Assembly: GCA_035548375.1 (NCBI GenBank)
Contig: DASZTG010000022.1
Location: forward strand, 1-64,000
DNA: 64,000 nt
Reading direction: 5' to 3'
Source of the DNA: JACQAP01 sp035548375
Lineage (GTDB): Bacteria; Pseudomonadota; Gammaproteobacteria; Burkholderiales; JACQAP01
In this document: positions 45,222-53,353 of the stretch, one piece after another
Position numbering within the stretch: the first letter of the stretch is position 1
Layout of the letters: every line of letters starts with the position of its first letter
Notes under the pieces: generated by a model
Told to the model about the DNA's origin: nothing
Seen by the model: the letters and a program-made list of their open reading frames with translations, nothing else
The model's database searches: none
Translations under genes and position numbers: made by a program

Positions 45222-46573
45222 GCGACCTCGGAGACGAAATCTTCGAACTTGTCCCCGGGTTCGGCCGGAAATTCATCGAGGAAGACGAAGCGAATCTCGA
45301 ATCCGGGCCCGAAGTGACGGCCGAAGTGCCGCCGCAGCGCGGAGGTCTCGCCGTCGGAAAATGCCCGCGCCGCAACCATCCTCACCTCGATCTCCCGCAG
45401 CGATTTCTGGATGACTTTGAACCGGCGCACCGGCGCGGCGTTCATCATGACTTCGGTTCCCAGCGTGGGCCAGCGCATCGACCCGTCGGGAAGCCGCAAC
45501 ATGTTGCGGCGGCGCCCGAGTATGCGTCGCAGCACGGGCAGGCCACGTCCGCAGCGGCAAGCCGGCCCAACCTCGGCGTAGTCGCCGATGTCGTAGCGAA
45601 TCAGCGGCATCGCGAAATTGTGCAGCGGGGTCACCAGCACGCGCCCGATTTCGCCGGCACCGCAGGGCGCGCCGTCTTCGCCGACGACTTCGAGCAGCAC
45701 GCTCTCGGACTGCACGTGATATTCGCCGCTTTCCGGGCATTGCAATGCCACGTAGCCGGTTTCGCGCGCGGTGTAGACGTCCGACAGCGGGATTTGCCAT
45801 TGCGTGCGAATGTAGTCGCGCATGTGCGCCGGGACGGCTTCGCCAAAGCTGCGCGCCTCCCGCAGCCAGGGCATGGTCACCCCTCGGCGCTGTGCCGCCT
45901 GCAATACGCCCAGCAGATTCGTCGCGTACCCGAGCAGGTAGGCGGGTCGCTCTTCCAGGATGCAATCCAGTTGCCGATCGAAGGTCCACTTCACCGGCAG
46001 CACTACGCACGGACCGGTTCGCAGCAATCCTTTGCCCGCATCGCCGAGCCAGTGTTCCTGTACCGCGCGGGAGTCGCCCCCTACGCGCATGGCGACCATC
46101 TTTTCGGAGAATTCCCGGCGATGCCACAGATGCTCTCGCAGCATGAACGCGTGCCAATAGAACTGCGAGACCGGCGTCGCAAGGAAACGCACGGGCTCGC
46201 CGGTGGACCCCGAGGTCGCATTCTCCGAAGGGCTGCCGTGGCCCTCAGGCAGCCTCGTGGTAGTGAGCGTGGAGAAATGGTCCTGCAATTGCGCGCGCGA
46301 AAGCGTTGGCAACTCTGCGAAATCCGACAGAGAGAACGATGCGTCGTCGTCGGTAAATTTTCGGGGGAACCGTCCGCGGTAGAACGGCACATGCGCAGCC
46401 GCGTGCCGGAGAAGCCCCGCGAGTTGGCGGCGCTGGAGCGTCCACAATTCGGCAGGGGACAGCCACTGGCTGCGCTCCAGCTGGAACAGCACCGACAGCA
46501 TCGCGCCGCCGGCCTGGTCCGGTACGGCGGGCCAGGTCAGCCCGTCGACGGAGGATCGCAGCGCTTCGAGCAC
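45218..46573 (-). CDS. PaaK/CapK-like adenylate-forming enzyme
   Basis: This 451-residue protein belongs to the phenylacetate-CoA ligase/CapK branch of the ANL superfamily. It has the phosphate loop ENATSGSTGEPVRFL (120-127 for TSGSTGEP), SFGEAVPAHMRDYIRTQW, DVYTARETGYVALQCPESG, and IRYDIGDYAEVGPACRCGRG followed by GRRRNMLRLPDG. Such enzymes make acyl-adenylates; in polysaccharide clusters (CapK) the substrate is unknown. It starts with GTG four bases after the FecR gene and overlaps the GT41 gene by four bases, so it is part of the same operon. It may activate an acid that modifies the exported protein or its glycan (inference). Confidence 0.82.
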   Translation of the reverse strand: MLEALRSSVDGLTWPAVPDQAGGAMLSVLFQLERSQWLSPAELWTLQRRQLAGLLRHAAAHVPFYRGRFPRKFTDDDASFSLSDFAELPTLSRAQLQDHFSTLTTTRLPEGHGSPSENATSGSTGEPVRFLATPVSQFYWHAFMLREHLWHRREFSEKMVAMRVGGDSRAVQEHWLGDAGKGLLRTGPCVVLPVKWTFDRQLDCILEERPAYLLGYATNLLGVLQAAQRRGVTMPWLREARSFGEAVPAHMRDYIRTQWQIPLSDVYTARETGYVALQCPESGEYHVQSESVLLEVVGEDGAPCGAGEIGRVLVTPLHNFAMPLIRYDIGDYAEVGPACRCGRGLPVLRRILGRRRNMLRLPDGSMRWPTLGTEVMMNAAPVRRFKVIQKSLREIEVRMVAARAFSDGETSALRRHFGRHFGPGFEIRFVFLDEFPAEPGDKFEDFVSEVA

Positions 46574-46577
46574 GCCG

Positions 46578-48584
46578 CTAGTGCGCCTGCGTCGGCACCA
46601 GGCTGGTTTGCTTCAGTGCCGCGGCACCGACAAAAGTATCCGACGACACTGCCAGGTCGTTGACGTTGTATACGACCCCGGCCCTTGCGGCATTGGTGCC
46701 CGCAAAGTAGCCCTGCAGGTTCACGAAACCGCTGGTCGTGTTGCCGGTTGCAAAGAACGTCCCGCCGCACATGCCGCCACTAAACGTGGCGGAGACCGAT
46801 TGGCTTGCCAGCGTCCAGTTCGCCGATCCATTGATATTGGCGTTTTGCGCGCCAAGGAAGTTCACGCTCATGGCCATGGAATTCAACGTACCCGCCACTG
46901 CGCCGGTACTGGTGCTCGTCGGCTGCGTGGCGCCCAGCAGCGTATAGGTGCCGGTCGTTCCACCCAGCGCAGTCATGTTCGCATCGGAAGTCGGAATTCC
47001 TGCGACATAGTGCAACGTTCCTCCCGAGCAGCATTCGCCGCCGGTAGCGCTCGACGCCCTTCCCCACGCGATGATGCCGTCGTTGCCGGAGGTCGCCACC
47101 GGTCCGGATACGCTGACGGCTCCGACGCCATCACTGAATTGCGTAAGCAGGCCGGAGCTGAAGGAAGTTCCCGTAAACGTGACGACCTGACTGGTTATTT
47201 CGGCGTTCGCGATGCCTACGTTCCAGAGCGGCGCAACGGAAGACTGCGTAAGCGCCGCCGCGCCGGCGAAACTATCCTGCGAAGCGATCGAAGAATCGAA
47301 TACGTTGTAGACGACACCCGCCCGCGCGGCGTTGGCGCCAGCAAAAAATCCGGTCAGGCTGACCGAGCCGGAAAAGCTCGTCGGTCCGCTCGCAAAGAAG
47401 GCGGCGCCGTCCGTACCGCCCGAGAACGTCGCGGACAACGCCTGATTGAGCAGGGTCCAGCTCATCGTTCCCTTGACGTTCGCGTTGCTGCCGCCTAGAA
47501 AATCCGCGATCATCGTCATGCTGTTAAGCGTGCCGGCGACCGCGCCAGTGTTGACGCTCGTCGGATTGGTCGCGCCAAGCAGGGTGTAAGTCGCCTGCAT
47601 GCCGCCAAGGGCCGTGAAATCCGTCGTCGGAATGCCCGCCACGTAGTGGAGGACCTGATCGGCGTTGAAGATGCAGCATTCGCCGCCGGTTGCGCCGGAC
47701 GCCGTGCCCCACGCAATGACGCCGTCGTTGCCCACACTCACGGGATTTCGCAGCGTGACCGCGCCGACGTTGTCATCGAAATCGGTCATGCGTCCCAGTG
47801 CGTCGAGATTCGCGCGCGTGGAGTCATATACGTTGGCCCCACTGGCACCGGCAATACCGACGTGTGCCGGCTTCACCGTTCCGGTGAGTATGGACCCGCA
47901 GCCGACGATGTCGCAGTTGTAGCCGCTGGAATTCACCGCCTCGCCCTGCTTGAACTGGGGCGGTGGCGATTCCGGCGGCGGCGGCGGCAAGTCGGTGCGC
48001 TTGTTCGTGATCACCGGCTTCACTTCCTGACCCTGCACGTAGTAGGACTCGCCGTTCATGACGCTCAGGCAGCCGCCGCCGTTGCAGACGTTGATCTCGC
48101 CCTCGCCGACGGTCCCGGTCACGGAATGGCCGTACTCGATCGTGTATTCCGTGCCGCGAATGCCGATGGTAGCCACGGAAGTGGTGACCTGATAGTTGCC
48201 CTTGTTCGTCCGCCCCACCAATCCGGTGATCGTGCGCAGCCCGCCCTTCAGCAGGCTGAAGAACCCCTTTTCGCTGCCGTCCTGCTTGCCTTCGTAACGG
48301 TATTGGTCGATGCGGAACTGCGACTCGGGCTGCAGCGACACATACGCGCCGTCGGTGAAGCGCAATTGCGCGCGGCCGCCGTTCGTGTTGATCGTGTCGC
48401 CCTGCTCGATCGGCGCGCCCTTGCCGATCGGCCGGCTTTGGCCGCCCGCGCCAGTGGCGGTGACGTTTCCGATCGCGAAATCGACGCGCGCGGCTGGCGC
48501 GGAGTATCCGACGACCGGATAGGCTGCTGCAATCGCCGCGAGCAGCGCCGCGCGACAGTTCAGACTGAAATGTTCCTGGGGCAT
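46578..48584 (-). CDS. Exported FecR-domain protein with two tandem TbpB-like barrel repeats
   Basis: The 668-residue product has a signal peptide (cleavage near residue 30), a FecR domain (about 35-150, IEQGDTINTNGGRAQLRFTD ... VATIGIRGTEYTIEYG), a Pro-rich linker (200-210) and two similar repeats, about 284-449 and 499-661. Each repeat contains NDG(V/I)IAWG, ATGGECC, LHYVAGIPT, TYTLLGAT, TGAVAGTLNSM and closes with GFFAGANAARAGVVYNV or GYFAGTNAARAGVVYNV. The closing motif recalls the last hairpin of TbpB-type barrels (G-x-F-x-G-x-x-A-x-x-x-G-G). AGAGG precedes the ATG. There is no lipobox, so it would be secreted rather than lipid-anchored. Upstream lies a Slam-like translocator. Confidence 0.78.
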   Translation of the reverse strand: MPQEHFSLNCRAALLAAIAAAYPVVGYSAPAARVDFAIGNVTATGAGGQSRPIGKGAPIEQGDTINTNGGRAQLRFTDGAYVSLQPESQFRIDQYRYEGKQDGSEKGFFSLLKGGLRTITGLVGRTNKGNYQVTTSVATIGIRGTEYTIEYGHSVTGTVGEGEINVCNGGGCLSVMNGESYYVQGQEVKPVITNKRTDLPPPPPESPPPQFKQGEAVNSSGYNCDIVGCGSILTGTVKPAHVGIAGASGANVYDSTRANLDALGRMTDFDDNVGAVTLRNPVSVGNDGVIAWGTASGATGGECCIFNADQVLHYVAGIPTTDFTALGGMQATYTLLGATNPTSVNTGAVAGTLNSMTMIADFLGGSNANVKGTMSWTLLNQALSATFSGGTDGAAFFASGPTSFSGSVSLTGFFAGANAARAGVVYNVFDSSIASQDSFAGAAALTQSSVAPLWNVGIANAEITSQVVTFTGTSFSSGLLTQFSDGVGAVSVSGPVATSGNDGIIAWGRASSATGGECCSGGTLHYVAGIPTSDANMTALGGTTGTYTLLGATQPTSTSTGAVAGTLNSMAMSVNFLGAQNANINGSANWTLASQSVSATFSGGMCGGTFFATGNTTSGFVNLQGYFAGTNAARAGVVYNVNDLAVSSDTFVGAAALKQTSLVPTQAH

Positions 48585-48698
48585 TCGACCTCTCCCTTGC
48601 GGTTCGGCTCGTCGTCGGCGTTCCTGGTGCCGGTCACCAGATCGCCGATCGAGGCAGCATTAACTGGATACGCCAAAAGCGAAACACATGCCAAAAGA

Positions 48699-48714
48699 TC
48701 GTCGCACGCGACGA
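48699..48714 (-). terminator. Hairpin after the Slam-like gene
   Basis: TCGTCG and CGACGA form a 6-bp stem (loop of four) five bases after the stop of the 48719-50065 gene, followed on the minus strand by TCTTTTGG. It may partly separate the translocator from the FecR gene. Confidence 0.5.
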
Positions 48715-48718
48715 CCGC

Positions 48719-50065
48719 TCAGATATCGTAGTGCAGCAATATCTGGTAGATGACCCTGTCGTATTCGTAGATCGATATGTTCGACGGATTGTTGGTCCAG
48801 TTGACCTGGGGCGTGATCCTCAGGTTCTTTTTCGGGACGAAGATCATGCCGGCCGCGGCATTGTATTGCGTGTCCTCGCGATCCTCGGCGAAGAGCGGGT
48901 CCGGGCCGCCGTACTTGCGCTTCTCGACGCTGCCGTTGGCGAAAAGCGCGTATTTCTCGACCACGTTCCATTGTGCACCCAGGCGCGCCCCATAGAAGTT
49001 ATTGCCGAATTGCGGCACTCCGGCGTGGGTTTCGACTTCCGAGCCGCCGTATGCCCCAACGTAGGTGACCAGCGTGCCTCGTCCGAATGCGTGCGCATAG
49101 CCCGCGCCACCCACGTAGCGGTTGGCATTGCGGATTTCCTGTCCCGGGTATTCCAGAAAGCTGTACTGCCCGAAGATGCTCACCTGGTTGCGCGAATCGA
49201 AATCATGCTGCCATTGTGCGGTCACGCCGGACGCATTCCGGTAGGCATCGGGGTAAAGCGCTGTGTTGTCGACGAAGAAGGAATTGAATTGCCCGCCGAA
49301 GGTCCACGTATCGCGATCCCTCCGATAGGCCAATCCCAGGTTGACGTCATAGTAATAGGTCGAGAAATCGGATTGTTCGTAGTTGGTCTTGTTCTGGTAC
49401 GCCAGGCCGCCGAACAGGCTCAAGCTCTTGGAGAATGGATGCGTAAAGCTGACACCGCCGCCGAACATGACGAACGCGTCTTTTTGCTGTTGCGACGCGG
49501 GAGCGAGCGCGAAGGGAAGTCCGCCGAAGGCCGGCACCGCGATCTGCGAATCCGACGTAGCGCTGTTCACGTTGGTGTCGTAGCCGATGCCTATTTCTAC
49601 GAAGCCGTGAATGGTCGTTCGCGAAGCTTCGTCTATGCGGTTGATGGCATCCAGGAAACGGTCGATGGTTACCGAAACCTCGGGCGGGACCTCCGATTTC
49701 TTGACGTTCTCGAATTCCCGTTTCGACGTTTCGATTTCCTTGAGGTTGAAGTAAGCGCGCGCGATTTTTTCGCGCGCCGGCGCGGCATTAGGCTTCACGG
49801 CGAGCACGCGTTCGAGAGCGAACACGGCTTCCGTGTACTTGCCAAGGTCGAGGGCCGCGGATCCCAGCAGGAAATCGAAATCGGGATCGCCCGCGCGAGT
49901 CGATTGCAGCGGAATGAGCAGGTTGTAGGCGGCTTGCGCGTTGCCGCTATCGAGAAGCTGCTTGGCTTGCAGGACGATGTCATCGGCCGCAGACGCGGCC
50001 AACGGGAAAACCAGCGCACAAATTAGCGATGCTGCGATCCGGCGCAGAAGCCGCATGAGATTCAT
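48719..50065 (-). CDS. TPR plus outer-membrane beta-barrel protein, Slam-like (DUF560)
   Basis: The 448-residue protein has a signal peptide ending SAA (about 27), TPR-like helices at about 29-120 (LQAKQLLDSGNAQAAYNLLI, DLGKYTEAVFALERVLAVKP, AYFNLKEIETSKREFENVKK) and, from about 150, a beta-barrel of alternating amphipathic strands beginning VEIGIGYDTNVNSAT and ending NPSNISIYEYDRVIYQILLH-YDI. N-terminal TPR plus C-terminal barrel is the layout of surface lipoprotein assembly modifiers (Slam). The end with SN..IYEYDR fits that family. AAGAGG abuts the first ATG and is better spaced for the ATG three codons later (50056). It could instead be another TPR-porin, but the adjacent barrel-repeat protein favours Slam. 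Confidence 0.65.
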   Translation of the reverse strand: MNLMRLLRRIAASLICALVFPLAASAADDIVLQAKQLLDSGNAQAAYNLLIPLQSTRAGDPDFDFLLGSAALDLGKYTEAVFALERVLAVKPNAAPAREKIARAYFNLKEIETSKREFENVKKSEVPPEVSVTIDRFLDAINRIDEASRTTIHGFVEIGIGYDTNVNSATSDSQIAVPAFGGLPFALAPASQQQKDAFVMFGGGVSFTHPFSKSLSLFGGLAYQNKTNYEQSDFSTYYYDVNLGLAYRRDRDTWTFGGQFNSFFVDNTALYPDAYRNASGVTAQWQHDFDSRNQVSIFGQYSFLEYPGQEIRNANRYVGGAGYAHAFGRGTLVTYVGAYGGSEVETHAGVPQFGNNFYGARLGAQWNVVEKYALFANGSVEKRKYGGPDPLFAEDREDTQYNAAAGMIFVPKKNLRITPQVNWTNNPSNISIYEYDRVIYQILLHYDI

Positions 50066-50327
50066 CCTCTTGTTTGAATATCCAGCCTAAATCGCGAGAT
50101 TGAAAGACTTTTTACCGCGGGCACATTACCGGAATCGAGCGCCCAGCGTCAAACGCTTTAAGCGTGAAAAGGGGCGTAACGGCCAAATCTGCCGCATGGA
50201 GACCGAATTTCGCTCGCAATTGAGCGTGCGGGGGCGGACCAGGGCCTCCGGATGGGATGAATCCGGGAATACATTCCCTTCGAAAGTCCGTGCGCCGGTC
50301 AGGAATTCGTAAGCCGGCTTGGTCTGG
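50066..50327. other. 262-nt gap upstream of the Slam-like operon
   Basis: The gap holds the promoter described at 50123-50152, a palindrome ACGCTTTAAGCGT at 50153-50165 just beyond its -35, and two small hairpins (CCGGAT/ATCCGG at 50248-50266 and GGGAA/TTCCC at 50265-50278) that may end the decarboxylase message. No coding frame of note was seen. Confidence 0.5.
50123..50152 (-). promoter_or_regulatory. Putative promoter of the Slam-like operon
   Basis: On the minus strand TTGACG at 50152-50147 (5 of 6), 18 nt, TAATGT at 50128-50123 (3 of 6). It lies about 60 nt before the gene. The adjacent palindrome at 50153-50165 could bind a regulator. Confidence 0.4.
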
Positions 50328-52583
50328 CTAGCCTTGGCGCACGCAATCCACGTAGTAGCGCAACTCACCTCCGGACGCTTCCTCGACGAGACCGTGGATG
50401 TCGGTATCGAAACCGGGGAATGTCTTGTTGAATTCGCGTGCGAACTGCAGGTAGCGCACGATCGTCTGGTTGAAGCGCTCCCCGGGAACGAGCAACGGTA
50501 TGCCGGGCGGATAGGGCGTCAACAGAACGCTGGTGACGCGACCTTCCAGCTTGTCGATATCGACGCGGTCGATTTCACGGTGCGCCATGGCGGCAAACGC
50601 GTCCGAGGGCTTCATCGACGGCTGCATGTCCGACAGGTACATCTCGGTGGTCAGGCGCGCGATGTCGTTGGCCTTGTACATGCCGTGGATCTGGTTGCAC
50701 AGGTCGCGCAAGCCCATGCGCTCATAGCGCGGATGCGCCTGGCAGAACTCAGGCAGGATGCGCCACATCGGCTGGTTCTTGTCGTAATCGTCCTTGAACT
50801 GCTGTAGCGCCGTCAGCAGAGTGTTCCAGCGGCCCTTGGTGATGCCGATCGTGAACATGATGAAGAACGAATACAGGCCGGTCTTCTCGACAATGACGCC
50901 GTGCTCGGCCAGGTATTTGGTCACGATCGACGCCGGAATGCCGGTCTTGGCGAACTTGCCCGACACATCCAGTCCCGGCGTGATCACCGTTGACTTGATC
51001 GGATCCAGCATGTTGAAGCCGGGCGCGAGGTTGCCGAAGCCGTGCCATTTCTCGTTGGCCTTGAGCACCCATTCGTCGCGCGAGCCGATGCCTTCGGCCG
51101 CGATCTTCTCCGGCCCCCAGACCTTGAACCACCAGTCCTTGCCGAACTCGTCGTCGACCTTGCGCATGGCACGACGGAAGTCCAGCGCCTCCGCGATGGA
51201 TTCCTCCACCAGCGCCGTGCCGCCCGGCGGCTCCATCATCGCCGCCGCCACGTCGCAGGACGCGATGATCGCGTACTGCGGCGAGGTCGAGGTGTGCATG
51301 AGGTAGGCCTCGTTGAACACGTGGCGGTCGAGCTTGCGCGTCTGCGACTCCTGCACCAGGATCTGCGAGGCCTGCGAAATACCCGCCAGCAGCTTGTGCG
51401 TCGAGTGCGTCGCGTAAATGATCGCGTCCTTCGGCCGCGGCCTGTCCTTGCCGATCGCATGCATGTCCTTGTAGAACTCGTGGAACGTGGCATGCGGCAG
51501 CCACGCCTCGTCGAAATGCAGCGTCTCGATCGATGAGTTGAGCGTTTCCTTCAACGTCTCGACGTTGTAAACCACGCCGTCGTAGGTGCTCTGCGTGATC
51601 GTCAGGATGCGCGGCTTCTTGCGCTTGGCGTTGCGCGCGAACGGATTCGCCTCGATCTTCTTCTGGATGTTCTCCGGCTTGAATTCCTCCAGGGGAATCG
51701 GGCCGATGATGCCCAGGTGGTTGCGCGTCGGCGTCAGGAAGACGGGGATGGCGCCGGTCATCGTGATCGCGTGCAGGATGGACTTGTGGCAGTTGCGATC
51801 GACGACGACGATGTCGTCGGGCGCGACGTTGGCATGCCAGACCATCTTGTTCGAAGTCGACGTGCCGTTCGTGACGAAGAAACAGTGGTCGGCATTGAAG
51901 ATTCGCGCCGCATTACGCTCCGACGCCGCGACCGGGCCGGTGTGGTCCAGCAACTGGCCGAGCTCGTCCACCGCGTTGCAAACGTCGGCGCGCAGCATGT
52001 TTTCGCCGAAGAACTGGTGGAACATCTGGCCGACCGGGCTTTTCAGGAAGGCCACGCCGCCGGAATGCCCCGGACAGTGCCAGGAGTACGAACCATCCTG
52101 CGCATAGTGCGTCAGCGCGCGGAAGAACGGCGGCGCCAGGCTGTCGAGGTAGGAGCGCGCCTCGCGGATGATGTGCCGGGCGACGAATTCCGGCGTGTCC
52201 TCGAACATGTGGATGAACCCGTGCAGCTCGCGCAGGATATCGTTCGGGATGTGGCGTGAGGTGCGCGTCTCGCCGTACAGGTAGATGGGGATGTCGGCGT
52301 TGCGGAAACGCAGCTCCTTCACGAAGGCGCGTACCTTTTCCAGCGCCTTGTTGGTCTCCTCCTCCGATCCGGCGCCGAATTCCTCGTCGTCGATCGACAG
52401 GATGAATGCCGACGCCCGGCTTTGCTGCTGCGCGAACGACGTCAGGTCGCCGTAGCTGGTGACGCCGACCACTTCCATGCCTTCGTCCTCCAGCGCCTTG
52501 GCAAGCGCGCGGATGCCCAGGCCGCTGGTGTTCTCCGAGCGGTAGTCCTCGTCGATGATGACGACGGGAAAGCGGAATTTCAT
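50328..52583 (-). CDS. PLP-dependent Orn/Lys/Arg decarboxylase
   Basis: This 751-residue enzyme has the N-terminal wing domain (1-130, KFRFPVVIIDEDYRSENTSG), the large PLP domain with WHCPGHSGGVAFLKSPVGQM, VTNGTSTSNKMV, FDEAWLPHATFHEF and the Schiff-base lysine K397 in IIYATHSTHKLLAGISQASQ, and the C-terminal domain ending in YPPGIPLLVPGERFNQTIV. Length and layout match arginine (AdiA) and lysine (LdcI/CadA) decarboxylases; the substrate cannot be decided from sequence alone. Placement beside dcd and mrp is common in betaproteobacteria and suggests a housekeeping polyamine role rather than acid resistance, as no antiporter gene adjoins it. Confidence 0.93.
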   Translation of the reverse strand: MKFRFPVVIIDEDYRSENTSGLGIRALAKALEDEGMEVVGVTSYGDLTSFAQQQSRASAFILSIDDEEFGAGSEEETNKALEKVRAFVKELRFRNADIPIYLYGETRTSRHIPNDILRELHGFIHMFEDTPEFVARHIIREARSYLDSLAPPFFRALTHYAQDGSYSWHCPGHSGGVAFLKSPVGQMFHQFFGENMLRADVCNAVDELGQLLDHTGPVAASERNAARIFNADHCFFVTNGTSTSNKMVWHANVAPDDIVVVDRNCHKSILHAITMTGAIPVFLTPTRNHLGIIGPIPLEEFKPENIQKKIEANPFARNAKRKKPRILTITQSTYDGVVYNVETLKETLNSSIETLHFDEAWLPHATFHEFYKDMHAIGKDRPRPKDAIIYATHSTHKLLAGISQASQILVQESQTRKLDRHVFNEAYLMHTSTSPQYAIIASCDVAAAMMEPPGGTALVEESIAEALDFRRAMRKVDDEFGKDWWFKVWGPEKIAAEGIGSRDEWVLKANEKWHGFGNLAPGFNMLDPIKSTVITPGLDVSGKFAKTGIPASIVTKYLAEHGVIVEKTGLYSFFIMFTIGITKGRWNTLLTALQQFKDDYDKNQPMWRILPEFCQAHPRYERMGLRDLCNQIHGMYKANDIARLTTEMYLSDMQPSMKPSDAFAAMAHREIDRVDIDKLEGRVTSVLLTPYPPGIPLLVPGERFNQTIVRYLQFAREFNKTFPGFDTDIHGLVEEASGGELRYYVDCVRQG

Positions 52584-52656
52584 ACGGTCCTCCAGGAACG
52601 GACTGCCGCCGGCGGACGCCGGCGAGGTGGGCTGCTTGCGGGGGGTGGCTTGGCCA

Positions 52657-53229
52657 CTAGATCTTGGGAAGCGTGACGCCCTGCTGACCCTGGTACTTGC
52701 CGCCGCGATCGCGGTAGGAGGTCTCGCAGACGTCGTCGGAGTCGGACTCGAAGAAAATCACCTGCGCGACGCCTTCGTTCGCGTAGATTTTCGCGGGCAG
52801 CGGCGTCGTGTTGGAAAACTCCAGCGTCACGTAGCCTTCCCATTCCGGCTCGAACGGCGTGACGTTGACGATGATGCCGCAGCGAGCATAGGTCGATTTG
52901 CCGAGGCAGACCGTCAACACGTTGCGCGGAATGCGAAAGTATTCGACCGTGCGTGCCAGCGCAAAGGAATTCGGCGGGATGATGCATACGTCGCCGTTGA
53001 AATCGACGAAGGACTTTTCGTCGAAGTTCTTCGGATCCACCATCGTCGAATTGATGTTCGTGAAGATCTTGAAGTCCTTGGAGCAGCGGATGTCGTAGCC
53101 ATAGCTCGATGTCCCGTAGGACACGATCTTGTGGCCGTTGACGCTTCTGACCTGACCGGGCTCGAACGGTTCGATCATCCTGTGCTCGGCCGCCATGCGG
53201 CGGATCCACTTGTCGGATTTGATGCTCAT
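52657..53229 (-). CDS. dcd: dCTP deaminase
   Basis: Dcd deaminates dCTP to dUTP, feeding thymidylate synthesis. The start is the ATG giving MSIKSDKWIRRMAAEHRMIE (190 residues; E. coli 193). Family signatures are YGTSSYGYDIRCSKDFKIFT, GKSTYARCGIIVNVTPFEPE with the active-site region, WEGYVTLEFSNTTPLPAKIY and the C-terminal YRDRGGKYQGQQGVTLPKI. The long upstream frame runs through a tandem-repeat region and is not coding. Confidence 0.97.
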   Translation of the reverse strand: MSIKSDKWIRRMAAEHRMIEPFEPGQVRSVNGHKIVSYGTSSYGYDIRCSKDFKIFTNINSTMVDPKNFDEKSFVDFNGDVCIIPPNSFALARTVEYFRIPRNVLTVCLGKSTYARCGIIVNVTPFEPEWEGYVTLEFSNTTPLPAKIYANEGVAQVIFFESDSDDVCETSYRDRGGKYQGQQGVTLPKI

Positions 53230-53236
53230 GCTTTCG

Positions 53237-53352
53237 CGTGAAGAGTGAAGGGTGAAGGGTGAAGGGTAAAAACCGGCAGGCACGGGCGTGCCGGGGCGCT
53301 TTGCGTGGTGAACGCCTCGAGCCTCCCGCCTCCCGCCTGACCCATCGCTCGC
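53237..53352. repeat. Intergenic repeat, copy 4, between mrp and dcd
   Basis: Four tandem 7-mers (GTGAAGA then three GTGAAGG, 53238-53265) stand just before dcd. They are followed by a GGCACG/CGTGCC hairpin and then CCTCCCG units (GCCTCCCGCCTCCCGCCTGA, about 53324-53343) that are roughly complementary in word content. The 7-mers occupy the dcd ribosome-binding region on the minus strand. Repeat number may vary between strains. Confidence 0.65.
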
Positions 53353-53353
53353 C

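Noticed and set aside
46578..48584. TonB-dependent FecR anti-sigma regulator
   Set aside because: It has a signal peptide, no cytoplasmic sigma-binding part, no adjacent sigma factor or TonB receptor; the FecR domain here is in a secreted protein.
50328..52583. Assignment as ornithine, lysine or arginine decarboxylase specifically
   Set aside because: The fold-I family and K397 are clear but no residue seen here settles the substrate, so no gene symbol was given.
53238..53265. CRISPR-like tandem repeats
   Set aside because: Units are 7 nt with no spacers and no cas genes nearby; simple tandem repeat.
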